Origin: Lithospermum erythrorhizon
Lineage: Eukaryota > Streptophyta > Magnoliopsida > Boraginales > Boraginaceae
Direction: 5' to 3'
Assembly (NCBI GenBank): GCA_019722365.1
Contig: JADFUC010000501.1
Span: forward strand, 1,488,001 to 1,552,000
Length of the DNA stretch: 64,000 nucleotides
Shown: in pieces, positions 49,113 to 62,612 of the stretch
Numbering within the stretch: the first letter of the stretch is position 1
Layout: every line of letters begins with the position of its first letter
Position numbers and translations under genes: made by a program
The notes under the pieces: model-generated
What the model saw: only the letters and a program-made list of their open reading frames with translations
Database searches by the model: none
Told to the model about the DNA's origin: nothing

Positions 49113-50388
49113 AGGTCCATATTATTACTGTTTATTACTTTTCATTAGATCATTGAGAGAAAGACATTGATTTTATATCGTTCATTACCGCTAGAAAACG
49201 TAGAAGAAAAATATTTTTGCTGCTTAAAATACGACGTAGTCAAGTAGAACGCACATAATGCACGATCATATTTATAGTTCAACACATACGATACTGAGTA
49301 TAGGATTATAAATAACATCCATGCTAATAACAAATAAATAAGATTTATAATAATATTATAATGGGTGTTGAGCACTCCACCAAGTTAGCAAGTAATAAAC
49401 ACGATATGGAGATTTAACTTCCACTAAAATAATAATAACGCCTCGATTATGAATAATCACATATAAACGGCTGATCATATAAGAGCTCCTAAGATAATAT
49501 CGTTATTATTAAATATTTATCTTATATTATGGTAAAACATATAAAATGAATAAACGCCTCGATGATGAATACTGACATTATCTGAGACAAAGCCTATGAT
49601 ATCACATATACTTAATATTCTAAGAACATAACAAATAAATTACAGTACTGATAATGATGATAAGATACCTAATAATGATTAAAGAAAATATCGTCATAAT
49701 CGCTATTAGAAAACCGAGATCATAGTCTAAATTGACACAGCATCTAATCGCTATATCGATTTCCCTTTGAAAGTTTTGTGTACCATAAAACGAAGAAATG
49801 GAGTATTTATAGCATAAATTTAACACCAAAGAAATACTATTTAATTCTAATTAATCATATTTCAATATTCATGGCCATGTTTATTAAATTTCAATGTTAT
49901 AATGTAAATAACTTTTTCTGCTTTCTTTAGTTATTTATTTTAAGTTACGAATTTCGAAATAAAGAACAAAAACACGTTAGCCAAACATGTTTTTTGCTGT
50001 TGTTATTGTATTTACAAATTAAAAAGCAGAAAAACATAAAATAGTGAGTGTTGTTATTGTATTACAAATTAAAAAGCAGAAAAATATAAAAGAGAGCTCA
50101 AACGTAGCTGGGTTATTCAAAATGCAAGAGTGTTCGTTTCTTTCAAATGTCTAACCAGTAACATATAAAATTTAATAAGGATAATAACGATGCGACAATT
50201 CTGTTTAATATTTTATTGATTTTAACATCTTTTCTAAAAACTTTGAAGAGTTTATTTTACTTACATTTGATTCAAATATATATGGATTGTGAGTTTTTTA
50301 TATATATGTTAATGAGTTTTGTATAGTGAAAATATGATATTGGTAAAACATTACTTAATTATTTGCCAACAATTTGCATTAGTGTAAA
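49113..50388. other. intergenic AT-rich sequence with repeated motifs
   Basis: The motif ACGCCTCGATTATGAATA (about 49439) recurs as ACGCCTCGATGATGAATA (about 49555). CTATAAATA-like TATA boxes on the minus strand occur near 49273 and 49808 in addition to the one near 49100. A direct repeat, TGTTGTTATTGTATTACAAATTAAAAAGCAGAAAA-like, lies at about 49998 and 50049. No intact gene is visible. Confidence 0.4.
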
Positions 50389-50838
50389 GTGGTAACAAAT
50401 TGTAGCATAAACATAAGTGCCAGCGTGACTAACCATCGAATTTTCACTCTGCCATTCCATCACTCAATTTTTAACTGCTCCATTCCATCACCCAACTTCC
50501 GACAATTCCACGTCAAAAATGACCAAGAAACACCAACTGCAGGAATATTTTACCAAATAACGCCTCTTTCTCCCCATCTGCGAACAGATCTGGAGACCCC
50601 ATCTGCGAAAAATGCAGTTAAAGTTAGATTTTATGAAGACTGGTCAAAATTCAAAGAGGATTCTATCAACTCTTTAACTCGTTCAGGCATAGTTTTGAGT
50701 GATGAGCTTAGGAAGACGACTGATTCTGCAGGCTTTGAGAATGGCTCTCCGTCAGTTAATGGACTAGATTTGTTCTCAGATTCTGACATGGACACAGGAA
50801 ACACAAGTAGTTCTAATGGGAAGGAAAATCAGTTATGA
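50389..50838 (+). CDS. unrecognised open frame, probably a gene fragment
   Basis: A 150-codon open frame has clearly protein-like composition but no ATG near its start; the first in-frame ATG is at about 50788. The first 75 residues are rich in Ser, Thr, Asn and Pro with few acids and could be a plastid transit peptide or not coding. The middle (VRFYEDWSKFKEDSINSL) is charged and helical-looking, and the end is a Ser/Asp-rich tail (DLFSDSDMDTGNTSSSNG). I do not recognise the family. It may be an exon that begins at an acceptor upstream, or a duplicated gene fragment. Confidence 0.4.
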   Translation: MVTNCSINISASVTNHRIFTLPFHHSIFNCSIPSPNFRQFHVKNDQETPTAGIFYQITPLSPHLRTDLETPSAKNAVKVRFYEDWSKFKEDSINSLTRSGIVLSDELRKTTDSAGFENGSPSVNGLDLFSDSDMDTGNTSSSNGKENQL

Positions 50839-51147
50839 AATTATTGGTTTGTGATTTGCAAACTCATAAATCATATCACCATTTATGAATTGTCACAGGA
50901 AACAGATTGGATTAGTCTGGAAGATAAGAACTGTTAAAGAAAGAGAGTTTCACATGTTAAGTAGAAAGAGGGAAGTACTGTGGTTGTTGTTACTATTGGT
51001 CCTGAGTCTCAAGGCTTGATCAAATGCAAAGTCAAATCAGAGATAATATTCAAAGCATCTTCAAGTTCAATCAGAAGATGATACTTCAGCTGTACTGCAA
51101 TTTGGAAACTCACATCAGTAAAGCTCAATGGGATCATGACTAAAATA

Positions 51148-51208
51148 GGAGGAGGGGGGGCTGGTGGGGGTAGGAAAATAGGAGGAGGAGGAGGCAGGGG
51201 AGAAGGGT
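51148..51208 (+). repeat. G-rich tract with quadruplex potential
   Basis: The plus strand has GGA repeats, a run of seven G (51154-51160), five G (51166-51170), more GGA repeats, four G (51197-51200) and three G (51205-51207). Such a G-rich stretch stands out in this AT-rich region. It lies about 310 bases after the open frame at 50389-50838. Confidence 0.7.
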
Positions 51209-54200
51209 GTTATTTGACTAAAACATCTACAGCTAAATGTTTAACTGAATGCCTGTGATCAAATTCACAATCATTTGCCCATGATAGAATTAACACGCTA
51301 AAATCAAACCAGAAATAAAAGCTTCAATACGACACGCTTTACTCTCTAAACATATTAAGAAATATTTAAAATTTGTTTTAGTTGTAAATTAAAACATAAA
51401 TGAGGAGTTTATCGTCTTATTTGTAAATTAAAACATGAAGAAGGTGTTTCCTAAGACATTATCGATGATATTTCATCTTTTTTATTTTTTATAAATATTA
51501 TTATTGGATGATTATCCTTATCATCATCATTGTCAGCCAAAATTATTGCTTGTGTACACTCTTTCTTTTTATTGACTTTCTTTTTTGTAGTGTTTTTGTT
51601 ATGGCACAACTTTTTCGAGTTTTATCCCGTCTTTACTTTTCTTGATTTCTTTAGTTTCGTAGTAATCAATTTTGCTGTCTGACCATACATTTGAAAAATA
51701 CTGATGTCGTCTTGGACTTAAGATAAAAGTGGCAGGAAGAATAATCATTTGACCAAGTTCACCCCTCTTGATTCTTCTTCAACCACACACATTCCACATC
51801 TTGATAAAGTTCAGGCCTCATAACACTTTATTTTCTCATAAAATTATAAAAATAAATTGTTTCAAAGTCATGAAAAATATTGAAGGACATATCACTTTAA
51901 ATTTAACTTGAAGAAGTGTTTATATTCTAACCATATATGAAAATTTTAATTATCATATATTTATTTTTGAATTTAATACATCTAATATCAATATCAATAT
52001 TCACATTCAATATAATTTTAGAATCTATTATATGGTAAGAAAAAAATGAATGGTACCTAAAAAAGCACAATACCAAAGTCAAACAGATTAGACCTCATAA
52101 TCATTTCATCAAGCATAAAATTCAATTTTAATTGAATTTTTTAATCCAAATATATCTAAAATAATTAGTTATAAATTTAAAAAGTCAACAATAAAAATCT
52201 AAATTTAAAATAGCATTTTAAATGGAGGGACTATGTACCAAAAAGAAAGCATCATGATCTTTTCATATGCAAAAATGCATGACTTGCTTGGAGGGAAAAG
52301 TGGGTGAACATACTTTAATAATTAGTGAAGTATTTTGACAGATTTCAAGTAAAAATAAAGAAAGGATTTGTTAAGACAAAACTCCTACAAAAATACAACT
52401 TACTTATTTAATGAATAATAGAGTGAGAAGTATTTACATTGCTATCATATCGGCAGATACAAGAAAAAAAAAATCTAAACTTAAGTGATCAATAGATAAT
52501 AATAATAATAATAAATGAATAAAAAAATTAGTGATTGATAATATAGTCATCATATCAATCTCTGAGAATGGTGGTAGTGAAACAAGCAAGCAACACTACA
52601 TGTGATAATGATAAATTCTCTACTTACAATCTAAAGTCTGTAGACTGGTGCGTTGAATTATCTCTAGTTTTTTACTCTTTTTTTTGTATATATTCAAGAA
52701 TTCTAACTAATCAATAATTATTTTTTAATTAACTTTAGTTGATGGGATAATTTAATCATAGCAAAAAAGGGGGGAAAATATGACTTAGCATACATTTAGA
52801 TTTTCGTATTGTTGCTCCATCTATAAAGTCCAATATGTAAAACACAAATTGCTAAGTAAAATTAATGGTTATTGTTCATACCACTTGGAAATCCTGGAAT
52901 TATTGTGACAAACGTTCAGAACAAAGGGTGTTGAATCTTCTTATCCCTACAAATCAAGTTAATTGATTAAGTCCTCAAGTATTGTTCAAGTAATTAAGTG
53001 TGTTTGCTTACCTTTGATGTAAAAATACCTTCTTCTTGTATAATCAATCAAGAAAATATAATTTTAAAGTTCTCTGCGTTGTCATTTATACATTATTGAT
53101 GAGTGATGGCTGACTAATTATGGTGTGTTAATTGCACAGTTATTGGGAGTCGGTTACAATGTGCTAATTGATTTTAGGAAAATGACCACACTTCCTATAA
53201 TTGGAATGGTGCGTTTGAGACTTTGAGTTCATGCAATTTTCAGTTGCTAACCGTCAAAATAAATGTAAATGAATGATTCATGGTAATCAATACGATGATC
53301 ATAATATAGGTAATAATAAGATAAATAATTAATTAATAATAAGGTATAAACCCATGTAAATGTATTTTTATCGATATACTCATAAAGATATTATAAAAAC
53401 ACACAAATAAAAATATCTACTTGCCAAAGCTCTACTATTAAATAAATTAAAAATTAAACACAAATATTTACAATCTTAAACCTATGGAGTATCGACACGA
53501 CCAATGCACAAAGGAAAGTGCTTTTGAGTTCATGAAACTAAAATAAATTATATATACTTCAAAGCTTCAAGAGTAAAAAAATTATAATATTAATGAGAGT
53601 AATGAGTTTGTGTTTATGCAGCCTTTCAAGAGTCAAATTATGCATTTTGAGCTCATGCACAATTAATTATTAATAATAAAATAATTAATTTTGGGGAAAG
53701 GTAATATACTTCCAAGAAAAATCTAAGTAAATATTACTACATCTACACTTTTGTGATATAGATTAATTATTAAATTAACCTTCTAAAAATCTAAAAAGTT
53801 AGACTTCTAATGCAGAATTAACCTGCTACACTCTATTTTTTTACTGGTATCGGAAGAACTTTGACTATCACTGTCTTAAACTATATGTTCAAAAATTTCC
53901 AAGAAAAATAAATTACAAACTATTTTCAAAAACTAATTCAACATATGACTTTTATATTTATTTAAATAATAAGTAAATATAATAGTAAATTTTCACCTCA
54001 ATATACGATAACGTCAAATAAAAAATGAGTTAAGATAAGATTCATCACACTTTATATACTACAAGACATGTAGCATCATTAACCGCATTTGGTCATAATA
54101 CATCTACATACTTTCTAAGATGTATATACTTTATACCATTGCATCCCACTTCTGTAAGATTATTATTATTATTGTTGTTAAGTTATTTAATTCCCCGCAG

Positions 54201-56642
54201 ATATTTAATTTTATATAATGGGACTACAAAATTTAAGTTCTATAATTTTAAAATGATATCAATTTAATTCCATAAGTTAGAAATAATTACTAAGATTATA
54301 TCAATGTATCTAATTCATTGAATATATTTAAGCCAAAGCGTCATCAAATTGTCAAAATAATATTCAGATTCTACATCTCTGTTGATATAAGATCTCTACG
54401 ACATCGTATTTAATTATAATTTTATATTATTTGTTAGAATTCGTGATCAAATATCCCTTCAAAAAATAAAAATAATTAGAAAAATAGAGGAGTAAAGTTT
54501 TTACATATTTTCTTTTTAAATGATTTCGAATTAAACATAAAAAATATATCAAATATTTTGAAATCGGACAACGTCATGATCGCACGCTCTTTTTTACTAG
54601 TATTAATAAATAGTTCAATATCACGATTTCTAATTTATATATTTTGTATCTATAAGTTGTAGATCTTGGGTCATTGGTTGATTAAAATACTAGTCATATT
54701 ACTCATATAGAATGTGACAATCAATAATAACCTGCTGAAAACATTTCAGACATATCTTCTTCATATTTATCGGTGTTACTCCATTCCTTACAAAAGCATT
54801 TCTGCTCATTTTTTTTATAATTGTTATTTTCAAACTTCAATCTTAATTAATTATATTTATTCAAGGTCAGATAATATATTTTATAAAAAATATATCAATA
54901 AAAAAGTTAGCCAAAACGATTTTTCATCGAGGGCTTATCAAGATTATATTAATAAAAAATAAAAATATCTAATAAGAAAAGCTCTAGAATATAACAAAGT
55001 AAGGACGCTTTCTTGTCACTGTGATTCGACTGCTTTAGCGCTTCTAATCGACACTATCTGTTAGTCCGATTTCACCATTCATGGAGACCCCAAAAAACAA
55101 GAAGACTAGTTAATTATTAACAGAATGATTTCATACACTTTTGTGAACAAAAATACCTAAAACTAAATTGCCAAACCTTGATAATTTTAAAATTCCACCA
55201 AACCAAGATCTGAGGAATTGAGACAGATGCACGAATGACACAGTATAAGATGACAATTAAATTGATTACTTCTAATTTGGGACTGTCGTAACATTGTTGT
55301 CAACCTTCTCCATTGTTATGATTCCTCAAAACCATGTTCGGACTTAGGCCATTATGTTTTGGTCATGCCTCTATGATTTTTAAACATATTAGTTGTAATA
55401 ATTCTAGAGGCGACGGGTCATTAATCGATTTCGTATTCAAACAGCATTTGGGCCTCGATGGGATTAAGGTTGTTGCTGGCTCTTTATTATTTATTAGTTG
55501 GTAAAAACTAACAGAATTGAAATGATTATAACTCATTACCCTCGCCAAAATCGCGTGCATTTCACCTCCCCACATATTCCTCATTCGATTCTCGCCAATT
55601 ATTTTATCTATTTAATATTCTATTTGTTTTCCATCCAAAATAGTCTCCTTCGATTAGACTTAATCCAGCAAAATCAGCAGTGGTATTATTTTGCAGTAAA
55701 AATGCTAGGAATGACAAATAATGTATGAAAGAATCAATGTGAATAAATGCAGAAAAGCGAGATGTAAATAATATAATTTTGCATTTAAATGAGCTATAAT
55801 CGTCATTTTCATTATATTTTTAACAACATACTATAACAAGTGACCAAACACAACCTTAAAGCCCACCATCATACTCAAATCCCAACTTTTAAACTTTCTT
55901 TTAATTGCAACTTCGTTCACTATCTCTAATTCATTTACCAATGAACATTTGAAACTATTATTATTCTCTGAAATATTAATTTTTTTTAATTCAAAAATAA
56001 ACTTCTAAAATCATATCTTGATATATATAACTAAATTTGTATTTTGTTTTCATTAAATAAGAAAAACACCTCCTGGTTTTCCATGGCCCAGCCTTCAGCT
56101 GGACGATCAGTGCATGAAAATGATAGGTATGTAATACGGAGTATATGTATTATTCGAACACCCAACGTGGTCACAGCAGCAGAAGCATCACAAGCATCAC
56201 AAGCTAAGTGAGATCCACTGGCCAAAATATATATATATACTCCTAGAGTCACATACAGTGATACAGTACAGTTTTGACATCAATTTTTTGAATAAAAAGT
56301 TAGTATTTGAAATGTTTTCCTTTCTGCATGCAGCTAATAATGCTTTTGTAGTATTGTTCAACGTCGTTTTTTGTCAAGTATCTTCCAGCATGCATTGTAG
56401 CAGAGTGGACCACAACCCCCCCCAAACTCCCTCCTAAACTAATCAAAATTCTAGTCTCTGACAGTTCAATATAGGATCTCTTTAACCTTGGTTGCTTCTG
56501 ATTGTTGTCTCTCTCTCCTTCACTGTCTCGGCTTCCGTTTGCTTAGCTTCATGCTCACACTTGATAAGCCAGATAATTGCATAGTACTTGAAATTTGTCA
56601 AAAGTCGAAACTTAATCTTGGAATTTGATGCAATGAACTGTT
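51209..56642. other. intergenic, AT-rich, no supported gene
   Basis: No open frame with a recognisable domain is seen on either strand. A short (AAT)n run lies near 52500. Positions 52880-53280 are less AT-rich and may be an old repeat but show no clear ends. The last 300 bases before 56643 should include the IDD 3' UTR. Confidence 0.45.
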
Positions 56643-58927
56643 TTATTGGTTCTTATTGAACAACTCGAACTTTGCTAAATCATTTTGGGAGAAGAAGGGT
56701 CTGTTGTTGTTGCCTCCAACACCAAGAAAATCCCTTGTTAGACTCCCTTCTGCATCATTCACCCCATTCGTTTTTCTGGATTGATTCGGGGTGTTATTAG
56801 GCTGCATCATCATCAATAAAGAAGGGTCTGTGGCATTTCTTGATGCATGATGATCCATTGTCATAGTTGAGGCAGCTGATAAAGTTTGATCAGTATTGTT
56901 TGATGACATTAGCCCACTTATCAATACATTTTGATCATTCTGGGAGTTCTTGTTCTGGTTCAGTATGTTGAAACTATTGCTAGCTAGATTTGAGAAGGTG
57001 GAGGAGCTCATGAGACCAAAGCCATTTTGCCCAAAAATTGATGGATTATTATTGTTGTTATTCCCACTTCTTGTAGATCCCATTTGAGCTGCTTTCTGAA
57101 GCAACGCCGTTGCAGACATTTGAGCTGTTGGGGTTGAGGCTGATGTCTGTTGTGGCTGATGATGATGAGGGTTTTGATAGTACATTGAGTTCAAAGAATC
57201 AACCAAATTATTGTTCCCTTTGTTGTTCACTTCTTCTTCTTTCATCATTGTTGAAGATGATGATGCATTTCCACCACCAAATGATGATTCTTGGCCTCCC
57301 CCTCTATTGAACCATTGGTTTTGTGCCGACAAATTCATCATATTTGGCATCAATGACTCAGGCAAGTTTGATGAGCTTGGGGCTAAGAAAGCATTATTAG
57401 CATTAGGATTATTGTCTAACCACAAGGGTAACCTTGACTTTTGACCCTCTAAATTGAGCTGATGATGATGACCATGAGTGGGGTCTAATCCACCAAAAAC
57501 TGATGAAAATTGGGGGTTGTTTCCAGCTAACTGATTATGTAGATTAGTACTAATTATTCCAGGTGTTGTTGTGCTATTCATCAAATCATGCCTGAAGTTG
57601 AGATTTGCAGATGGAACTGATGATGTGAATCTTGCAGTGTCTTCAGCTAATGCATCACAAAATGCTCTGTGTGTAATGAAGCTGTCTTTCCTGTTTTTTT
57701 CACATAATTCAGTTCAATTTAATTAAATCATTCATCCATTTCAATCTCACACTTAGTTCACATGAAAACTAATCACACTCAACTAACCAATTATAATGTT
57801 TTAATTTCTTGAACTAAATTAGTAAGGACATTAAGAAATTCACATGCAAATTAACACACATAAACAAATACAGTAGAAAACATTTGAGCATTAACTGCAG
57901 GTTCTAGAAATCTAACATTTAGTACTACTAGAAGTATATGCTACAGATAATAAAGAATGAATTCATTGACTGAAGTATACCTAAATAATAAATACTCAGT
58001 ATAAATGATTGATAGTCATAAGACATGGATTGTTTTTGTAATTGTACCTGGAGAAAAGTGTTCCACAGTCACATTTATACTCTCTGGTACCACAAATCTT
58101 ACTATGAGCTTTCCAATCAGATTGGACAGCATATTTCTTTGAGCATTTCTCACACTTCCATTTCTTCTCACCATGTTTTCTGCTGAAATGTTTCTTGATT
58201 CCAGTAAGGTCTCCAAGTGCTCTTGAAGGGTCATGGTGTACACAACTCTTTTCTGGGCAGATGTAGACCTTCTTCCTTATCACTTCTAGCTTGTTCCTTT
58301 GCTTCAACTTCCATGGAAGATTGTGACCTCTCCTATGGAGCTGCAAATTCTGGTCCCTCTGGAAACCCTTGTTGCAGATCTCACAGATGAATCGATTCGT
58401 TGCCATCAATGACTTTGGTGATAGTGATATTACCTCTGCATCTGGATCTGCATGTTTTTCCAAAATCCATTCAAGCTTAATAGCTTTATAAGGATAAAAT
58501 AATCAAAGGTGAACCAAACTGCGCCACAATCACTGGAATATATCATCAATTAACTCGAAAAGGTTCTATATACATATGAAGGTGTTTTGGCTATGTAATT
58601 CTATGTTTGTACAAACAAAAAAGCTATCAGTTCAAACTTTGCCAAACACCATCATATATTCGTAAGTATAAATATTTTATTGATTTTTTTCTTACAAAAA
58701 TAAAATTATGTGAACATGAATGAACCTGATGTCTTACCAGGATTACCTGGCATGTTCCTCTTCCTCTTATTAGTTGTAGATGGAGTTGAATTGCTAGGGT
58801 TATTGCGGATATTAGGGTTTGGATTATTAGGGTTGGGAATGAGAATATTATTATTAATGTTAGGATCTTGAATGAAACCTCTCATGGAAGAAGAAGCAAG
58901 TGAAGAAAGTCCATCATTAGACATCAT
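56643..58927 (-). CDS. IDD: INDETERMINATE DOMAIN (IDD) C2H2 zinc-finger transcription factor
   Basis: IDD proteins are plant nuclear zinc-finger factors that control development and metabolism, often with GRAS partners. Exons on the minus strand are 58927-58738, 58447-58048 and 57690-56643, with GT-AG introns, giving 545 residues. [10 protein letters not shown] at 54-63 is the usual basic lead-in. Four fingers follow: C2H2 at about 83-105 ([19 protein letters not shown]), a second spanning [12 protein letters not shown] to HFSRKH, a third starting [20 protein letters not shown], and a fourth C2HC-type starting [15 protein letters not shown]. The C-terminal half is Asn/Ser-rich and contains the family motifs [14 protein letters not shown] and LTRDFLGVG, which are linked to partner binding. 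Length and motifs indicate a complete gene. A second ATG lies immediately after the first. I cannot pick the subgroup member. Confidence 0.95.
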
Positions 58928-59341
58928 CTTGAAGAAATTACTAAACCTCAAATAAATTATGAAAATAATATGACAACAAAAGGAGAAGAACAAACACAAA
59001 GAAGTTTAGTTGAAGAAGATATAATAATTATGGATGTATGTATGTGTATGCAACTATGCAAGAATATGGACAACAAACAAAGAGAAGCAAAGCAAAGCAA
59101 GACAACAGATTTGCTGAAAATTGCTAATAATGGTCTTCTTCACTAAGAACAAAGCTGAACCAACAAACAAAAACAAATTAAAACATGCTTATAATTCCAT
59201 TTAACTTCTTCTATCTTAATTAATTTTGAATTCTTCCTCAACAAAAATACAACCTTTAACTTTGTTTGATTCCTAAAACAACCTTTTGGGCACAAAGTAA
59301 TACCAAGAAAATTAAATAGCTTAGAAGACCTAAAAAAAACA
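58928..59341 (-). other. IDD leader region
   Basis: This stretch upstream of the IDD start has no coding content and should be its 5' UTR. It contains AAGCAAAGCAAAGCAAG-type short repeats near 59085 (plus strand) and joins the CT tract described separately. Confidence 0.4.
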
Positions 59342-59391
59342 ACTCTCCTCTCTCACTCTCTCTGTATCTCTCTCATTCTCTCCCATATATT
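59342..59391 (-). promoter_or_regulatory. GA-repeat tract upstream of the IDD gene
   Basis: On the plus strand this is nearly pure CT (CTCTCCTCTCTCACTCTCTC and on), reading as GA repeats in the sense direction of the IDD gene, about 415-465 bases before its ATG. GA repeats are binding sites of BPC factors. The position suits a core promoter or leader element, but function is inferred. Confidence 0.5.
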
Positions 59392-61901
59392 ATTAATTTC
59401 CCTATCTTATTATATGGCTGAAATGTATGTATGTGGAGCCGGTCAGCTGTATAGTCATGTGGTGACCACTGTCTTTCTACTTGTCAATATGCTAAAACAC
59501 AACCCTTTTAGTCATCAACTTGAGTGAAACTGTAATTTACTGTATATTCTAAATAGATATCTATGTAAATTTAATTTGTTTTATGTATGCAACAAGAAAG
59601 CCATGTTATCCTACTAATTGATACTACTTTTCATTACTCATACACCATACGAAGGTATATTTTAGATTATATATGGAATCATTGTTTCCCTCGTTAACTT
59701 GTATGGTCCAGTAACTCTTCCTTGGGTAAAAAAAATTGAAACACGTATATATACTGAGATACAATAAGATAAGTAGGAAAACATAATTTATCATTCTCAA
59801 CCAATTAAATTATGTTAATAATAAAAGATAATTCAATTTTTTACTTAGATTTGAGGTTCCTTAGCTTTGTTTCGTAATATAAAGATAGTCAAAGAAGCAA
59901 TGGAGTTGTTAATTACCTGACAACACCTCTAAAATTAATTCTGACAATAAACTAACTCAGACTTCATATATTGATTCAAGGACATTAATATTCTTCCTCA
60001 CGTGTAACCCTCCTCGACATCTACACATTTATAATTTATATTGATCTTTGTTGTTATTACGTTCACCACCACAACCCTGACTTATATCACAAGTTTAGAA
60101 GCTTTATTGAAGTCACCCTAAAATCAATTATCAATAAAGAGAAAGAACCCAAGATCTTTATATCAATCTCTAAGCGATAATCGACTTCCAATACTAAACG
60201 TCATTAACATTATTGTTTCAAGAATGTATGTGCGCATTATTGCTGAAAACAAGCATTTTGTCTAAATATAATAATTGTGGATTGGAGAGATTAATGAAAA
60301 AAATACACATTTAGAGTTTTAGTCTTCACATTATAGACAAGTGATGAAACTGTAAAATCCATTTAATCGGACTGCATTTCTGACCACACTCAAGAGAGTT
60401 ATTCTATGTTTCAAAAGACCATTATTCTAAAATTAATTTATATTCATTGAATACCCTAACCTTATATAAGAATTAATTTTTAATGCGACTACATGTAAAC
60501 TCTTAGATTTGCTGGGAAGTTTCAATCTTTCACACTTCTATATGGAAGGCTTCTTTAACATAAATCATACCTGAATTTAATACAATCTATGCATTCACCT
60601 CCTACCAGTATAACGGTCCAATTTAAATATTTGGATCATATAACAACCCTACCATATCACGGTATGAATCGACCGACCACATATAATGCCCATGCTCCTG
60701 CGCTTACATCATCCTAAAATTAATCATACATTAAGCCATGAAATTCGCCTCTATAAAATAATACACTTTCTCCTAATTTCTAACGCGACTCACGCTAACT
60801 CCTGACCTATTGTAAGCTCAATCTTTGGTACTTCACATAGAGTTCACTTATGAATAACAGACACCAAACGTGCATTTTATTTGTGTTAAAAATATACGAA
60901 TTGAAGGATACTTTTAGCTTTATTAAAATTATGAGTATGTAAAGAATTTTCTTACGACTATGTATAGCCACCATATATAATATTCTAATTGTTTCGAAAT
61001 TAAACTTTTAAATTGACATATTTTAACTCAAATTCGTGTGAGATTGATGTTGTATTTCTATTAATGGTATGCTCTAATTTGTGCTATCCTGACAAATCGT
61101 TCAATTATGTAAATTGTGAAGTGAGAAAATCTAAGCTAGTAAAAGGTATTATTAGAATGAGAACTTATTATATGAAAGGTAAATTTTTATTCACACAATA
61201 ATAAAGGTAATAATTCCTTTATAGAGAGTCATTCATGCGGTGAAATAATTTAGCCATAATTATTGTTTTTGGACCATTCTATGAGGATATATATAGAAGC
61301 AATAGTGATGTGTACAGTATATAGAGCAGAGCTTGAGAGGCCTACATTGTAATTATACGGTGCCGTCTCGTGAAGTCATCATCAAATGTCGTCTGGACCG
61401 ATTCAGTGGAAGAATAGGTGGCTGTGAGGGTGGGACCAATTATCATATTATATCTTTCTCATGCAAATGTTCACATAATACCTAACTATATTTATCTATC
61501 TATTTATATATTTAAAATTAATTAATTGGGATGACATGACACAAGTTATCTAATTGCTTATATATAACTATCATAATAAGATATGAGTAACTCATCAGTC
61601 AGTCTTACATGAAAATATTATGAGTTTTTCAATTTATTAATAAGTTCATTATTAATTCCTATATTGATGAGGCCTCATGTGATTAGAATAACTCCATCGA
61701 TAAATAACACATATAACCAATCCAATTAATATGAATATGAATTAATTGGATACCCAATAATAATGTTGTGGTAGTCTACTAGATAGATTACACATATGAC
61801 AATAAAATTTGAGCTACTCTTTTTATTATTTCAATTTATTTTAGAATGATATATATCTCGAGAACTCTCAAATGATGATATTAATAAACCAAGCTAAGGG
61901 C

Positions 61902-61957
61902 ACAAAAGTGCATATATCAATGATGATATTACAAAAGTGCATATATCAGACGATATT
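61902..61957. repeat. two-copy tandem repeat of 27-29 bp
   Basis: ACAAAAGTGCATATATCA followed by ATGATGATATT (61902-61930) is repeated as the same 18 bases followed by GACGATATT (61931-61957). It is non-coding. Confidence 0.7.
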
Positions 61958-62455
61958 TTTGTAAAGCAGTTCACAATGCAAGTATGCGAAATTGCGAATA
62001 GGTGTCTTGTTCGGGATTGTAAATAAAAAGAATCTTGCCAGCTAACTCATTGATATATATATAAGGCATATATATATTTTAATTTGTACGTCGAAAATTC
62101 TTAAGCTTTTAAGTTTAAACTTAGGAAATTGATGTAAATCTTCGGTTACAGCAAATTGATAGCACTCGCCAAAAAGGTTGTATCGTATCGTTTATTTTTA
62201 CAATAGTTAAAAGTTAATAAATTTTATTGATTTGATTGAAGAACATAATTTTGATTTAAAAATATCATATGTTTATAATATGTTTTCAATATATTTAAAT
62301 TTGAAATTAAACAAACATATCAAATCACCATGTCATTTTATTTCTTTTTTCTTTTCTTCCACCACAGGGCCACCCCATCGTTATCTTGCTATTTCCTGCG
62401 CACTTTGATAAAGAACATGTAGAATGAAATTATATCAATAACCGATAAAATATAC

Positions 62456-62612
62456 GCAAACTACTTCCATATTTTATGCGCATACATCAAATATCGTTTA
62501 ATACAAGAATTGATACTCAAGCTTATTACTAAAACTAGCTACTGTGAATAATAATAATTAATACTAATAATATCTTCGCACTATCCGATCCATCTCAATA
62601 ACCTCCCTCAAG
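62456..62612. repeat. first copy of a dispersed direct repeat
   Basis: This copy and that at 63589 share GCAAACTA, CTCCATATT or TTCCATATT, ATCAAATATC, TTGATACTCAAG, TTATTACTAAAACTA, AATAATAATTAATACTAATA, ATATCTTC and GATCCATCTCAATAA in the same order and strand. The copies are offset by about 1.13 kb. Confidence 0.7.

Noticed and set aside
54714..54962. 82-residue plus-strand open frame
   Set aside because: Composition (Asn, Lys, Ile, Tyr, Phe) is what random AT-rich DNA gives; no motif.
57110..57444. two plus-strand frames within the IDD gene
   Set aside because: They are antisense shadows of the Asn/Ser-rich third IDD exon.
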